From an uncultured Acidobacteriia bacterium (GTDB lineage: Bacteria > Acidobacteriota > Terriglobia > Bryobacterales > Bryobacteraceae): 44,741 nucleotides of DNA. The stretch spans positions 1 to 44,741 of the forward strand of contig CAIYVZ010000119.1 in the NCBI GenBank assembly GCA_903929755.1, in the 5' to 3' direction. The translations under genes and the position numbers were made by a program. Shown here piece by piece: positions 15,393 through 24,139 of this stretch. How positions within the stretch are numbered: position 1 is the first letter of the stretch; each line of letters opens with the position of its first letter. Below the pieces are notes generated by a model. That model was given only the letters and a program-made list of their open reading frames with translations. It searched no databases and was not told the origin of the DNA.

Positions 15393-17468
15393 ATGCGAAC
15401 TACCCTTTCGCTCCTCTTCGCGCTGTCTCTCACCCTCCCTCTCGCCCGCGCCCAGGACGAGCCCAACCCCAAAACCCTCATCCCCCAGCGCACCCTCGAA
15501 GCCATTGCCGACGAAGTCTCCGGCACCCTCGCCTTCCAGCACATCCTCGAACTCGCCGGCTATGAGCGTGACCGCCCCGCCGAGGAGTACAAAACCACCT
15601 ACCGCGAAGCCGCCTACATCGAAAAGATGGCCAAACAGTACAACCTTGAAGACGTCCACATCGAGCGCTTCAAACTCCAGGCCAAAACCTGGGACGGCGA
15701 ACGCGGCGAACTCTGGCTCCTCAATAAGGACGGCTCCAAACGCCTCCTCATGAGCTATCGCGACGTCGCCGCTTCCCTCGCCCCCGGCAGCAAATCCGCT
15801 GACGTCTCCTCCGAACTCGTCTGGGTCGGTCGCGGTGTCGATAAAAAGGACTACGCCGACAAGAACGTCTCCGGCAAAGTCGTCCTCGCCTCGGGGCCCG
15901 TCGGGCAGGTCCACAACCTCGCCGTTCGCGAATTCGGAGCCGCCGGCGTCGTCACTTTCGCTAACGACACAGGCAAACCGATTGACCACCCCGACCAGAT
16001 CGCCTGGAGCAATCTCGGCGGCGGGCGGGGAGGCGGCGGTGCCAACCAAAAGACCACCTTCGGGCTCATCCTCTCCCACCGTCTCGGTGTCGAGCTTGTC
16101 GACCGCCTCGAACGTCGCGAAACCCTGAACATCAAAGCCGTCGTTCAGGCCACCGAATACGACGCCGAGATGCAGGTCCCCACCGCCATCATCAAAGGCA
16201 CGGACGAAAACGGCCAGGAGTTGGCCATGACCGGCCACCTGTTTGAAGGCATCGCCAAACAAGGTGCCCTCGACGACGCCTCCGGTTCCGCCACCGCCCT
16301 CGAAGTCGCCCGCGCCTGGAAAAAGCTGATCGACGACGGCACTCTTCCGCGCCCCAAACGCACCATCCGTTTCCTCTGGATTCCCGAAATCCAGGGTACC
16401 CAGGCCTACCTGGACCGCTACCCGGAAGAGGCGAAGCGCATGGTCGCCGCTATCTCTATGGATATGGTCGGCGAAGACGTCACCAAGAACCACAACAGCC
16501 TCCACCTCATGCGGACTCCCTATTCCGTCAACAGTTTCATTAACGAAGTCCCCCAGCAGTTCTTCGAATACGTTGGCGATACCAATCGCGAAAAGGTCCA
16601 GAATCGCCGCGTCGCCTACAGTTTCCGCTACCCTATCCTCGATCCCCAGGGTACTCGCGACCCCTTCTATTTCAATATCGATAAACACTACGGCTCCAGT
16701 GACCACGCCGTCTTCCTCCGCTTCGGAGTCCCCGCCATCCTCCTCAACAACTGGCCCGATGTCGGTTATCACACAAGTGAAGACCGCGCCTACAATGCCG
16801 ATCCCACCCAACTGAAGCGCGCCGCCTTCATCGGAGTCGCCTCCCTGGCCGTGATGGCGAACGCCGCCGGACCCTCCGCCCTCCGCGTGGCCGAACTCAG
16901 TGCCGCCAACGCCGCTCAGCGTGCCGGTGTCCAGTTGGGGCTCGCCATGCAACTGCTGGCCGAGAACGAACCCGACGCCGCGTACGAAGCCCGCAATCTC
17001 GTCCTCCAGTCGTATGCCCGCGAAGCCGAAGCCATCCGCTCCGCCGCCATCCTTGCCGCCGACCCGGCCACCGCTGCCAAAATTGAAGCCCTCGCCCGTA
17101 CTTTTGCCATAACCGGCCAGGCCGCTGATCTCGCCCGTCTCGGGCTCGATGCCAAACCCCGCACCCTCACGCCCGATGAAACCCGAGCCTCCAAACTCAT
17201 CCCCGTCCGCAAAAAGCCCGCCCCCGCGGGCTTCGGAGGAGGCGGCGCTGCCCCTGTTCCCGGCGCCGCCCTGGTTGACCCCGCCGACGCCTCCCGTCAG
17301 CAGTACAACACCATGGAAATGCGTGCTTTCGCCGACGGAAAACGCTCCATCCTCGACATCCGTAACGCCCTCAGCGCCGAATACGCCCCCCAGGACATCT
17401 TGAAGGTCCTGGCTTTCTTTGATGGCACCGCAAAAACAGGAGAATTCGAACTAACCCCTTCAAACTAA
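15393..17468 (+). CDS. Secreted M28-family aminopeptidase-like protein
   Basis: 691 aa. ATG 15393 is chosen because MRTTLSLLFALSLTLPLARA is a complete signal peptide; the frame opens at 15246 but the extra text is repeat-derived. A PA-type insert domain lies at about 140-260 (GKVVLASGPVGQVHNLAVRE). The M28 catalytic domain keeps all expected di-zinc residues: H282 in MTGHLFE, D294 in LDDASGSAT, E332 in IPEIQGT, D357 in SMDMVGED and H460 in GYHTSED. The C-terminal about 200 residues include a helical part and a Gly/Ala/Pro-rich linker before a last helical segment (MRAFADGKRSILDIRNALSAE). Likely extracytoplasmic peptide or aminopeptide hydrolysis. Stands alone; the next gene begins 124 bases on. 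Confidence 0.85.
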   Translation: MRTTLSLLFALSLTLPLARAQDEPNPKTLIPQRTLEAIADEVSGTLAFQHILELAGYERDRPAEEYKTTYREAAYIEKMAKQYNLEDVHIERFKLQAKTWDGERGELWLLNKDGSKRLLMSYRDVAASLAPGSKSADVSSELVWVGRGVDKKDYADKNVSGKVVLASGPVGQVHNLAVREFGAAGVVTFANDTGKPIDHPDQIAWSNLGGGRGGGGANQKTTFGLILSHRLGVELVDRLERRETLNIKAVVQATEYDAEMQVPTAIIKGTDENGQELAMTGHLFEGIAKQGALDDASGSATALEVARAWKKLIDDGTLPRPKRTIRFLWIPEIQGTQAYLDRYPEEAKRMVAAISMDMVGEDVTKNHNSLHLMRTPYSVNSFINEVPQQFFEYVGDTNREKVQNRRVAYSFRYPILDPQGTRDPFYFNIDKHYGSSDHAVFLRFGVPAILLNNWPDVGYHTSEDRAYNADPTQLKRAAFIGVASLAVMANAAGPSALRVAELSAANAAQRAGVQLGLAMQLLAENEPDAAYEARNLVLQSYAREAEAIRSAAILAADPATAAKIEALARTFAITGQAADLARLGLDAKPRTLTPDETRASKLIPVRKKPAPAGFGGGGAAPVPGAALVDPADASRQQYNTMEMRAFADGKRSILDIRNALSAEYAPQDILKVLAFFDGTAKTGEFELTPSN

Positions 17469-17527
17469 CCACCCCAACCACGGCCCGTCCATCACCCGGT
17501 CCGGAGTACACAAACGTTCCAATAACG

Positions 17528-17570
17528 TGGTAGAGTGATCTACCAAAGCGCCCAGGTTTCCGGGCGCGCT
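17528..17570 (+). promoter_or_regulatory. Structured leader: two consecutive hairpins
   Basis: First hairpin: TGGTAGA-GTGA-TCTACCA (17528-17545), a perfect 7-base stem closed by GUGA, a GNRA-type tetraloop. Two bases later a second: GCGCCC (17548-17553) pairs with GGGCGC (17562-17567) over the loop AGGTTTCC. They sit 22-65 bases before the ATG at 17593, whose ribosome-binding site GAGG (about 17582) lies outside both stems. There is no T-run, so this is not a normal terminator of the M28 gene. A protein-binding operator (first palindrome) or an RNA control element are both possible. Confidence 0.5.
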
Positions 17571-17592
17571 TACTATTTAGCGAGGGCGTTCA

Positions 17593-20500
17593 ATGTCGGT
17601 TCGCGCAACGGTCTTATTTCTATCGGTAGGGGCATCTCTTTTTGGGGCAAGTGAAGCGCTGGATCGCGCTCACAAATTCGAGGATTTGGGCGATTCCGTG
17701 CACGCCCGGGAAACCTACGTCACCGCTCTTAAACAAACCCCCAACGACGCGGAAATGCGCCACGGTTACGCCGAATTCTTAGAACGTTATCACGATAAAT
17801 TCGCCGTCTCCGAGTATCGCCGCGCCGCCCATGCCTGGAAAACCAACGGCAAGACCTCCGAAGCCACCGCCGCCGCCCGCCGCGCCGTCATCCTTGACCT
17901 CATCGCCGGTGATCGCAAAGCTGCTGAAGCCGATCTCGACCTCTTCAAAACCTCCGGCGGCTCTGGCCTCGAACTGCCGTCCACCAACGCCGCCGCCGCC
18001 CAGCCCCGCCAGATCGTCACCATTCCCGGGCCCCTCCGCTCCTTCGCCCGTATGGCCGCCCTGTCGTCGGAAACTCCGTCCAACGATATTTTCTCGGCCC
18101 TTGCCCGCAACGTCGTCACCAACGGCTACCAGGCGTCTCGCAGTAACGACGAACTCGAACAAACCGAATACCTGAAGCTCGTCCACCGCTATCTGGCCCA
18201 GGCCCGCGAACTGGAAAAGCTCGCCGGCGCCGACAAAGTCATCAAGGTTCCCAACTGCGAGTCCACCCAGACCAACGATCTTCTTCGCATCCTCGGCTTC
18301 CGCATGCGCGGCGGCTGCGGCAGTGAAGTGGTTCTCGAAACCGTCAACGCCCCCCGCGCCTTCCTCGCCACGGACTCCGGTTTCCCCCTCGCCCAGCTCG
18401 AACAGGCCCTGCGCACCGACAAACCCTTCAGCTACGACTACCATCCAACCGAAGTCCCCGTTCTCTATACCGCTGACTATTGGATCTCTGCCAAAGACAA
18501 GACTCAGGGCGATTTCATCGACTCTTTCCTCAACGACCCCTCGCTCTGCCGCTTCTACCTCGGCATGGCCAAGCTGGACCCCGACACGGCCGACGAGTTT
18601 AAGAAAGTCCTCGCCCCCGCCCGCCTTCGCGCCCTTGCCTCTATCCTCGATTTCTTTGGCGGCAACTTTGAAATCCGCAACGGCAAGGCCGTCATCCCCG
18701 GGGGCGCCAAAGCCGCTCCCGTCTGGGCCGATCTCGCGGGGGCATCGCCCGATAAAGGCGCAGAATTCTTCGAACGCCTCATGGCGAAAGACGATGGCTG
18801 GCTCGCCAGCCTCTTCGACGCGCTCGCACGCATCAGTGGCCCCACCCAGGGCCCCACTCAGGATTACCTCACTGACGCAAGCCGCATGAAGCGTTTCTAC
18901 TCCGCCGTCCGCGGCAAGATCACCACCCCCGGCCCCGCCCGCCCCGTCTTCCGCTCCAACGCCGACATGATGCTGCTCACCACCCGCCTCCAGCTCGATG
19001 CGAACGGTAAGCCCCACATCCCCGGTGGCCTCGAAACCTGGAAGGGCCTCTTTGCCAAAAACTCGCGCGGCAAGTATGACGCGAAACTCAGCAAGGCCTC
19101 CGCCTCCTGGAAAGAGTCCGACGACGTTCTCGAAGCCCTCTTCGCCCTCAGCCGCAAGCCCGTCGATAATGAGGCTCTCCGCATCTTTATGGGCCTCTCC
19201 GATATTGACCGTGGCCGCGCTCAGCCTCTCGCCACCGAAACTGTCGATGCCCTCGTCAGGGTCTGGAGCACCTTCGGGTCCCAATTCACCATCTTTGCCG
19301 ACGTTCCCACCGTTTCTGATAAGACCATCGTCGCCTGGCTCACTGCCGCCGAAACTCTCGATAAGGTCCACGAAAACCAGTTCCGGCAGGACTCCATCGG
19401 CTCCTTCCAGGGCCTTACCAGCATCTGGCAGATTTTGTGCCGCCAGGGCAGTATCCCCGCCGCGAAGGCCGATGAGACGCTCGCCGCCATAGCCGCACCT
19501 TTCATGTCTGTGAAGAACAACCGTGAGCTGTTCGATGCCAGCCGCAAGGGTCTCACCCAGATCATGCAGGCCACCGGTGCCACCGCCGGAACTTTCCAGG
19601 AACGCATGCTGGGCCTCCTGGCCGGGGGCGCGAAACTCGATGAGTCCGAAGCCCGCGCCGAACTCGTCCAGCAGGAACAACGTATCTTTGAAGCCCAAAA
19701 GCTCCTCGGTGCCGACCTCATCTTCGAACTCGCCGACAACCTGGAAGGTGTCTCCAAAGGCGAAAAGCTCAACGCTCAGCTGGCCGCCCGTCTCGCCGCT
19801 CGCGTAGCCGATATCCAGCTTCCCCGCAACGCCATGACCGGGGCCGAAAAGAACAGCCTCGCCTTCGGTTACTACGTCGACCGCCACATTGACGATGAAC
19901 GCAAGCTCAATTTCCGGGCCCTCATCGACAAGGCTGCCAAAGACCCGGAAAAGCTGAAGGACATCCGCGGCCAGCTCGCCGGCACCCTTCGCGACACCCT
20001 CGTTGGCTACAGCTACATTCACTACGCGCCCCCCGGAGCGCAGATTCTGCTTACCAACCCACTCTTCGTTCGCGGGCATGACTTCATCGGCATGCAGGGT
20101 GCCAACCGCAGCTGGCGCACCACTGAAATGTACGGCACCGGCTGGCCCTCCAACGCTGGTGGACGTCTCGTTGGCTCGCTCTCCGGTGTCGCCTACGCTC
20201 TGGCCGAATCCGAACAGAACTTCCTCATCCCCACCCAAACCCAGGCCCTCATCTGGGGCGACCTGGTCCCCCAGATGATCCTCACCGCCAAAGCGCCCCG
20301 CTTCTGGAACGTCAAGCCTACCCAGATGCACTGGGTCGCCATGAACATGCGCTTCGCCGAATCCCAATTGGCGGAAGCCGTCGTCAATCCGGCGCTGCGT
20401 GAGCCTCTCAGCCGCGCCGTCAGCATCGTGGCCAGCCCCTGGCGCGCCGTGGCTGTCAATCGCGCTGTCGCCGCTGGAAATGCCAACGAAGCCCTCGAAC

Positions 20501-20973
20501 AACTCACCCCCTCGGAACTCTACGCCGTCGCCCGGTCACTCTCGTCCGGTGCCACCTCCGCTACTGATCCCGCTGGCCGGGAAATCGCCCACTACAAGGC
20601 CCACTCGGCTGAGGACGTCAGCCCGGCTGTCATTTCCCACGCCTGGGGCAGCCCCAAACCGACTCTCTCGAATTCCTATCGTCCGGAGCTTCTCAACGTT
20701 CGGACCTTCCCCACCCTCATGGGCTACTCCAGCCGCATCATGGCCGAGAGCTGGGAATCGAATCTTCTCTACTGGGCCGACATTGCGGATTCCACCGGCG
20801 TCAGCCCCGCTCAAATGAATGTTGTTGTTCCCGACTGGACACGTAAAGCAGTCGAACGTATCTTTGCCTCTCATCTGGAGGACTGGCCGGCGCTGCTGAA
20901 GAGTCTGCGTTCGGTCGGCGATGAAGTACGCGGCCTCACCGCGCTGCCTGTTACCGCTAAGGCTACTGAATAA
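17593..20973 (+). CDS. 1126-aa secreted helical protein, function unknown
   Basis: Signal peptide MSVRATVLFLSVGASLFGA, then a TPR-like N-terminus (ALDRAHKFEDLGDSVHARETYVTALKQTPNDAEMRHGYAEFL..., about 20-120). The rest, about 1000 residues, is predicted mostly helical without a domain I recognise. Two cysteines (NCESTQTN and MRGGCGSEV) could form a disulphide. The VWFA-related gene follows after 21 bases and is surely in the same operon; such pairs recur in Solibacter-like bacteria (general knowledge, not checked). The product is likely periplasmic or surface-bound and may present or scaffold the VWFA partner; that is inference. Strong C-ending codon use suggests a native, well-expressed gene. 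Confidence 0.75.
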   Translation: MSVRATVLFLSVGASLFGASEALDRAHKFEDLGDSVHARETYVTALKQTPNDAEMRHGYAEFLERYHDKFAVSEYRRAAHAWKTNGKTSEATAAARRAVILDLIAGDRKAAEADLDLFKTSGGSGLELPSTNAAAAQPRQIVTIPGPLRSFARMAALSSETPSNDIFSALARNVVTNGYQASRSNDELEQTEYLKLVHRYLAQARELEKLAGADKVIKVPNCESTQTNDLLRILGFRMRGGCGSEVVLETVNAPRAFLATDSGFPLAQLEQALRTDKPFSYDYHPTEVPVLYTADYWISAKDKTQGDFIDSFLNDPSLCRFYLGMAKLDPDTADEFKKVLAPARLRALASILDFFGGNFEIRNGKAVIPGGAKAAPVWADLAGASPDKGAEFFERLMAKDDGWLASLFDALARISGPTQGPTQDYLTDASRMKRFYSAVRGKITTPGPARPVFRSNADMMLLTTRLQLDANGKPHIPGGLETWKGLFAKNSRGKYDAKLSKASASWKESDDVLEALFALSRKPVDNEALRIFMGLSDIDRGRAQPLATETVDALVRVWSTFGSQFTIFADVPTVSDKTIVAWLTAAETLDKVHENQFRQDSIGSFQGLTSIWQILCRQGSIPAAKADETLAAIAAPFMSVKNNRELFDASRKGLTQIMQATGATAGTFQERMLGLLAGGAKLDESEARAELVQQEQRIFEAQKLLGADLIFELADNLEGVSKGEKLNAQLAARLAARVADIQLPRNAMTGAEKNSLAFGYYVDRHIDDERKLNFRALIDKAAKDPEKLKDIRGQLAGTLRDTLVGYSYIHYAPPGAQILLTNPLFVRGHDFIGMQGANRSWRTTEMYGTGWPSNAGGRLVGSLSGVAYALAESEQNFLIPTQTQALIWGDLVPQMILTAKAPRFWNVKPTQMHWVAMNMRFAESQLAEAVVNPALREPLSRAVSIVASPWRAVAVNRAVAAGNANEALEQLTPSELYAVARSLSSGATSATDPAGREIAHYKAHSAEDVSPAVISHAWGSPKPTLSNSYRPELLNVRTFPTLMGYSSRIMAESWESNLLYWADIADSTGVSPAQMNVVVPDWTRKAVERIFASHLEDWPALLKSLRSVGDEVRGLTALPVTAKATE

Positions 20974-20994
20974 CTAAGGGAGTCGTGACACTAA

Positions 20995-22011
20995 ATGCTT
21001 CGGAAAGCCAATACCCGCTTCGTCTTCGCCACTGGTCTCATTGCGGCCCTCATCGCTGGTGCCTGGCTCTATGCGCAGGACGCCCCTCTCACCGTGTTCA
21101 AGTCCAAGGTCGATCTCGTCGTCCTTAGTTTCACCGTCACAGACAGTAAGGGCAAGTACGTCAATGGCCTGAAGCCGTCCGATTTCAAGGTCATGGAAGA
21201 CGGCATCTCGCAAAAGCTCTCCACCTTCGCCGAAGGCAGCAAACCGCCCATGCAGATCATGGCCGATGGCAGCCTGAAAGCCCTTCTGCCCAACCAGCAG
21301 GAAGGGGAAAAGGCGGGCCTCAACGGCAGTCTCTCCGCCGATGCCTTCGTCGGCACCAACGTGTTCGTCCTCTTTGATACCAGCAATTTCATGTACCGGG
21401 GGTTCGTCTATGCCGAAGATGCCATCGCCGATTTCGTCCGTGGTCTCGATAAGGCGGATTCCGTCGCCGTCTACACTTTCAGCCGCAATCTTTCCCGCGC
21501 CGCCAATCTAACGTCAGACCGCAACGAAGCCATCCTGGGCCTCCGCAAGTCGGTCGCGGGTGACGATACGGCGCTCTACAATGGCCTGCTGCTGAGTCTC
21601 CGTGACGCCGCTAAAGTCCCCGGACGTAAGGTCGTCATCGTCTTCTCCAACGGCCCCGATAACGCGAGCATGGTCGCTCCTGACGACGTTCGCGCCGTCG
21701 CTGAAGACGAAGGCATTCCCATCTACGTCATCTCCACCAACGACGTGAATAAAGACCCCATCTCCTCCGCCGTCTTCCGCCGCCTGGCGACACGCACTGG
21801 CGGTAAGGCTTACTGGGCCAAGACCTGGCAGAAACAGGTGGAAGCCTTCGATCAGATTCGCGAAGATCTCGGCAACTCCTACACCGTCACCTACTACCCG
21901 GCCTCCAACCCCAACGAAGGTTTCAGGAAGATCAACATCCAGATCCTGAGCGATACCGGCAAAAAATACCGCGTGCAGGCCCGCCCAGGCTATCGACCCC
22001 GGACCTACTGA
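20995..22011 (+). CDS. VWFA-related protein with degenerate MIDAS
   Basis: 338 aa; N-terminal signal or anchor MLRKANTRFVFATGLIAALIAGAWLYA. The pre-VWFA beta domain reads VDLVVLSFTVTDSKGKYVNGLKPSDFKVMEDGISQKL. The VWFA domain (about 120-300) has FVLFDTSNFMYRG where active MIDAS sites have DxSxS: the second and third ligands are DTSN, so metal binding is doubtful. VVIVFSNGPDNAS replaces the usual 'TDGED' loop. The C-terminus SYTVTYYPASNPNEGFRKI and RVQARPGYRPRTY is typical for the family. AAGGGAG lies well placed before the ATG. It is co-transcribed with the 1126-aa gene and likely functions with it. Confidence 0.88.
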   Translation: MLRKANTRFVFATGLIAALIAGAWLYAQDAPLTVFKSKVDLVVLSFTVTDSKGKYVNGLKPSDFKVMEDGISQKLSTFAEGSKPPMQIMADGSLKALLPNQQEGEKAGLNGSLSADAFVGTNVFVLFDTSNFMYRGFVYAEDAIADFVRGLDKADSVAVYTFSRNLSRAANLTSDRNEAILGLRKSVAGDDTALYNGLLLSLRDAAKVPGRKVVIVFSNGPDNASMVAPDDVRAVAEDEGIPIYVISTNDVNKDPISSAVFRRLATRTGGKAYWAKTWQKQVEAFDQIREDLGNSYTVTYYPASNPNEGFRKINIQILSDTGKKYRVQARPGYRPRTY

Positions 22012-22077
22012 CGAACTTCATAGATCCGGTTGGTATTGAGCCGGATGCAGTTCCCCGAGCAGCGGGCCGGAAGCGAC

Positions 22078-22147
22078 AAAAAAAAGACCCTCTGGGGTAA
22101 GCTCCTCCCGCAACGATCGCAGCGTGAGGAACTTACACCAGAGGGTC
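22078..22147 (-). terminator. Strong intrinsic terminator of the leftward dehydratase gene
   Basis: Bottom strand, 19 bases after the stop at 22166: arms of 22 bases with one mismatch and one G-U pair (GACCCTCTGG...TCCTC with GAGGA...CCAGAGGGTC), a loop of 18 bases, followed by eight T (22085-22078). This is a textbook rho-independent terminator for leftward transcription. Confidence 0.85.
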
Positions 22148-22165
22148 GGTTACAGGTCCGTCTGA

Positions 22166-23365
22166 CTACCAGTCGATAACCGAACCGTCGTCCGGATCGA
22201 ACTGCGCTTTGTATGGCTTGGGTTCGCCCACCTGGGACATCAGCTTGTTTTCGTCAATCGTGATCCCGAGTCCGGGCTCCGTCAGAAGCGGCCTGTGTCC
22301 GTCCACAATGGGCGGCAGCGGTTTCGCCAGCAGGTCGCTGTACTCGTTGTCGCCCCGTTCCTGAATCAGGAAGTTCGGGATCGACGCGGCAAGCTGTAAG
22401 CTCGCCGCCAGCGAGCACGGTCCCTGCGGATTGTGCGGAGCCAGCGGTGTGTAGTAGCTTTCGGCCATCCCGGCGATCAGCCGCAGTTCCGTAATGCCGC
22501 CGGCGTAACAAATGTCGGGCTGCAGAATGGTGGCCGCCCGCTTTTCCAGAATTTCGCGGAAGCCCCATTTCGTGAAGATGCGCTCTCCGGTGGCAATCGG
22601 AATGTGCGTCTTCTTTGCCATCTCAGCCATCACGTCCACGTTGAGGGCCTGAGCAATTTCTTCGTAGAACCACGGCTGGTAAGGCTCCAGAGCCTTCATC
22701 AGCGACATTGCAGTAGGCGGCTGCACAGCGCCATGGAATTCAACGCCAATATCGATGCCCTTGCCCACGCGCTCGCGCAGAGCCTTGAACCGCTCCGTCA
22801 CTTCGCCCACCATCAGCGCGCCTTCGTTGTACTTGAACGGCAGCCGCGTCTTGCCATTCAAGCGGACCTTCATGGCGTTGATGCCCTTCTTTTCATCCAG
22901 CACGCCATAGACGCGAACACGGTCCCGCGTGGGGCCGCCCAGCAGTCTGTGGACCGGGGCGCCAAACACCTTCCCCGTAATGTCCCAAAGCGCCTGGTCG
23001 ATGCCGCTCTGAATCGCCGTCTTCACGGGGCCACCCCGGTAGAACGCCCCGCGCTGGATCGCCTGCCAGTGGAAGGCCACCCGAGTCGGATCTTGCCCCA
23101 CCAGGTAATCGGCCACTTCCAGCGCCCCGGCCGCACAGGCCTTGGCGTCGTCCTTCAGCATCTCGCCCCAGCCGGTGACGCCGGCGTCGGTCGAAATCTT
23201 CACGAACACCCAGGTGTTCTTCAACACGAAGGATTCAATCTTCGTGACCTTAATCTTGTCTTTCGGGCCCACCGCGGCCGCATCGGTTCGCATCGCAGCG
23301 AACGGAGCGGCGGCTGTCAGCATGTGTCGAAACCACGAGCGCCGGTTTATATCCATCGAAGCCAT
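22166..23365 (-). CDS. Mandelate racemase/enolase-superfamily dehydratase (galactonate-dehydratase-like)
   Basis: 399 aa from ATG 23365, only 1 base after the stop of the upstream gene; a TTG at 23377 and an ATG at 23356 are alternatives. MDINRRSWFRHMLTAAAPFAA resembles a Tat signal (RR-x-x-F), so the enzyme may be exported. The enolase N-domain and barrel follow: GWGEMLKDDAKA, GGPVKTAIQSGIDQALWDITGKVFG (DgoD-like), VEFHGAV (metal ligand Glu and His; DgoD has Asp-x-His here), EEIAQ (second Glu), ATGERIFTKWGFR (third Glu) and LAPHNPQGP with the catalytic His. It dehydrates an aldonate or uronate-derived sugar acid; which one is open. The sugar-binding loop (LNGKTRLPFKYNEG) is unlike that of DgoD. 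Part of the sulfated-glycan locus. Confidence 0.8.
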   Translation of the reverse strand: MASMDINRRSWFRHMLTAAAPFAAMRTDAAAVGPKDKIKVTKIESFVLKNTWVFVKISTDAGVTGWGEMLKDDAKACAAGALEVADYLVGQDPTRVAFHWQAIQRGAFYRGGPVKTAIQSGIDQALWDITGKVFGAPVHRLLGGPTRDRVRVYGVLDEKKGINAMKVRLNGKTRLPFKYNEGALMVGEVTERFKALRERVGKGIDIGVEFHGAVQPPTAMSLMKALEPYQPWFYEEIAQALNVDVMAEMAKKTHIPIATGERIFTKWGFREILEKRAATILQPDICYAGGITELRLIAGMAESYYTPLAPHNPQGPCSLAASLQLAASIPNFLIQERGDNEYSDLLAKPLPPIVDGHRPLLTEPGLGITIDENKLMSQVGEPKPYKAQFDPDDGSVIDW

Positions 23366-23366
23366 T

Positions 23367-24074
23367 CTATTGCACAAACATCAGTTGTCCAAATCGCGAC
23401 GGAACATGCGGATTCGGATTTGGCTGTACCGGGTCGGACCAGTTGCTCATCCGCCGGTTCGGCTCCACACCGTCCCAACGGTTGATGTTCGCCGACCACA
23501 CCGTCCCCGGAATCGGTCTTTTTGCCAGAGCGTCGAAATTCGACCACGGGATCGCCACTTCCAGACTCCAGCCCTTGTCCTTATCGCCCCGGGCATTCAA
23601 CGTGCCTTCGATATGCGTCGCCAGCTTCACTCCACGCAGGTCGAACTGCTTGAACAGGTTCTTCGAGTCGTACATCACATAGTCGTAGAGCACCGCCAGA
23701 ACGTTCATTTCGAGGCCAATGTAAACCCCGGTCTGTGAAGGCCTCGGGTTGATGAAGATCTCTACAGCGTCGTCCTTGTAGGTGGGGTCGTCGTGCTCGG
23801 CGTACTGCGCCACAATGTCGGTATCTTCGCACTCGTAAGACACGTAAAGATTGTCGTCATCCCAAAGCAAACGGGCCGTTGTCTTCTGCTTCGCGCCGGT
23901 TTGGGCCTCCCATGGGAAAATGAGTTCCAGGCGCCCTGCCGCGCCCCACGCCTTGTCGTCCGGCTTGCCGTCGACAAGAATGGGGGACGTCGCCCGGTGT
24001 ACGTCGTAATGAGGAATCGGTGGCTGAGCCAACAGGTACGCACCGAAAATGAGGAAAAGACCAGCGAGTCGCAT
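23367..24074 (-). CDS. Secreted CBM9-like carbohydrate-binding protein
   Basis: 235 aa from ATG 24074: MRLAGLFLIFGAYLLAQPP is a signal peptide; the frame opens further up at 24134. Whole-length family 9 carbohydrate-binding (DOMON-like) fold: ILVDGKPDDKAWGAAGRLEL, TARLLWDDDNLYVSYECEDTD, YKDDAVEIFINP, GWSLEVAIPWSNF and WSANINRWDGVEPN. Such modules bind reducing ends of glycans or occur as free secreted proteins. The stop is directly coupled to the dehydratase start (TAG-A-ATG). Divergent from the GH88 gene with 65 bases between. Confidence 0.82.
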   Translation of the reverse strand: MRLAGLFLIFGAYLLAQPPIPHYDVHRATSPILVDGKPDDKAWGAAGRLELIFPWEAQTGAKQKTTARLLWDDDNLYVSYECEDTDIVAQYAEHDDPTYKDDAVEIFINPRPSQTGVYIGLEMNVLAVLYDYVMYDSKNLFKQFDLRGVKLATHIEGTLNARGDKDKGWSLEVAIPWSNFDALAKRPIPGTVWSANINRWDGVEPNRRMSNWSDPVQPNPNPHVPSRFGQLMFVQ

Positions 24075-24139
24075 CGGGACCAAGATATAACACATTTGGG
24101 CTAAAAAGGTCTCCCGCGCTTCGCTATCATTCAAAATTC

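Noticed and set aside
17779-20502. Open frame of about 900 codons on the strand opposite the 1126-aa gene
   Set aside because: Gly/Val/Glu-rich translation without domain structure or ribosome-binding site; an effect of high GC and biased third positions in the real gene. The same applies to long antisense frames at 15291-16952, 27027-28550, 31957-33534 and 35340-36779.
22086-22147. Long inverted repeat as integron attC site or IS end
   Set aside because: Located right after a stop codon and followed by eight T in the transcription sense; terminator explains it, and no integrase or transposase is near.
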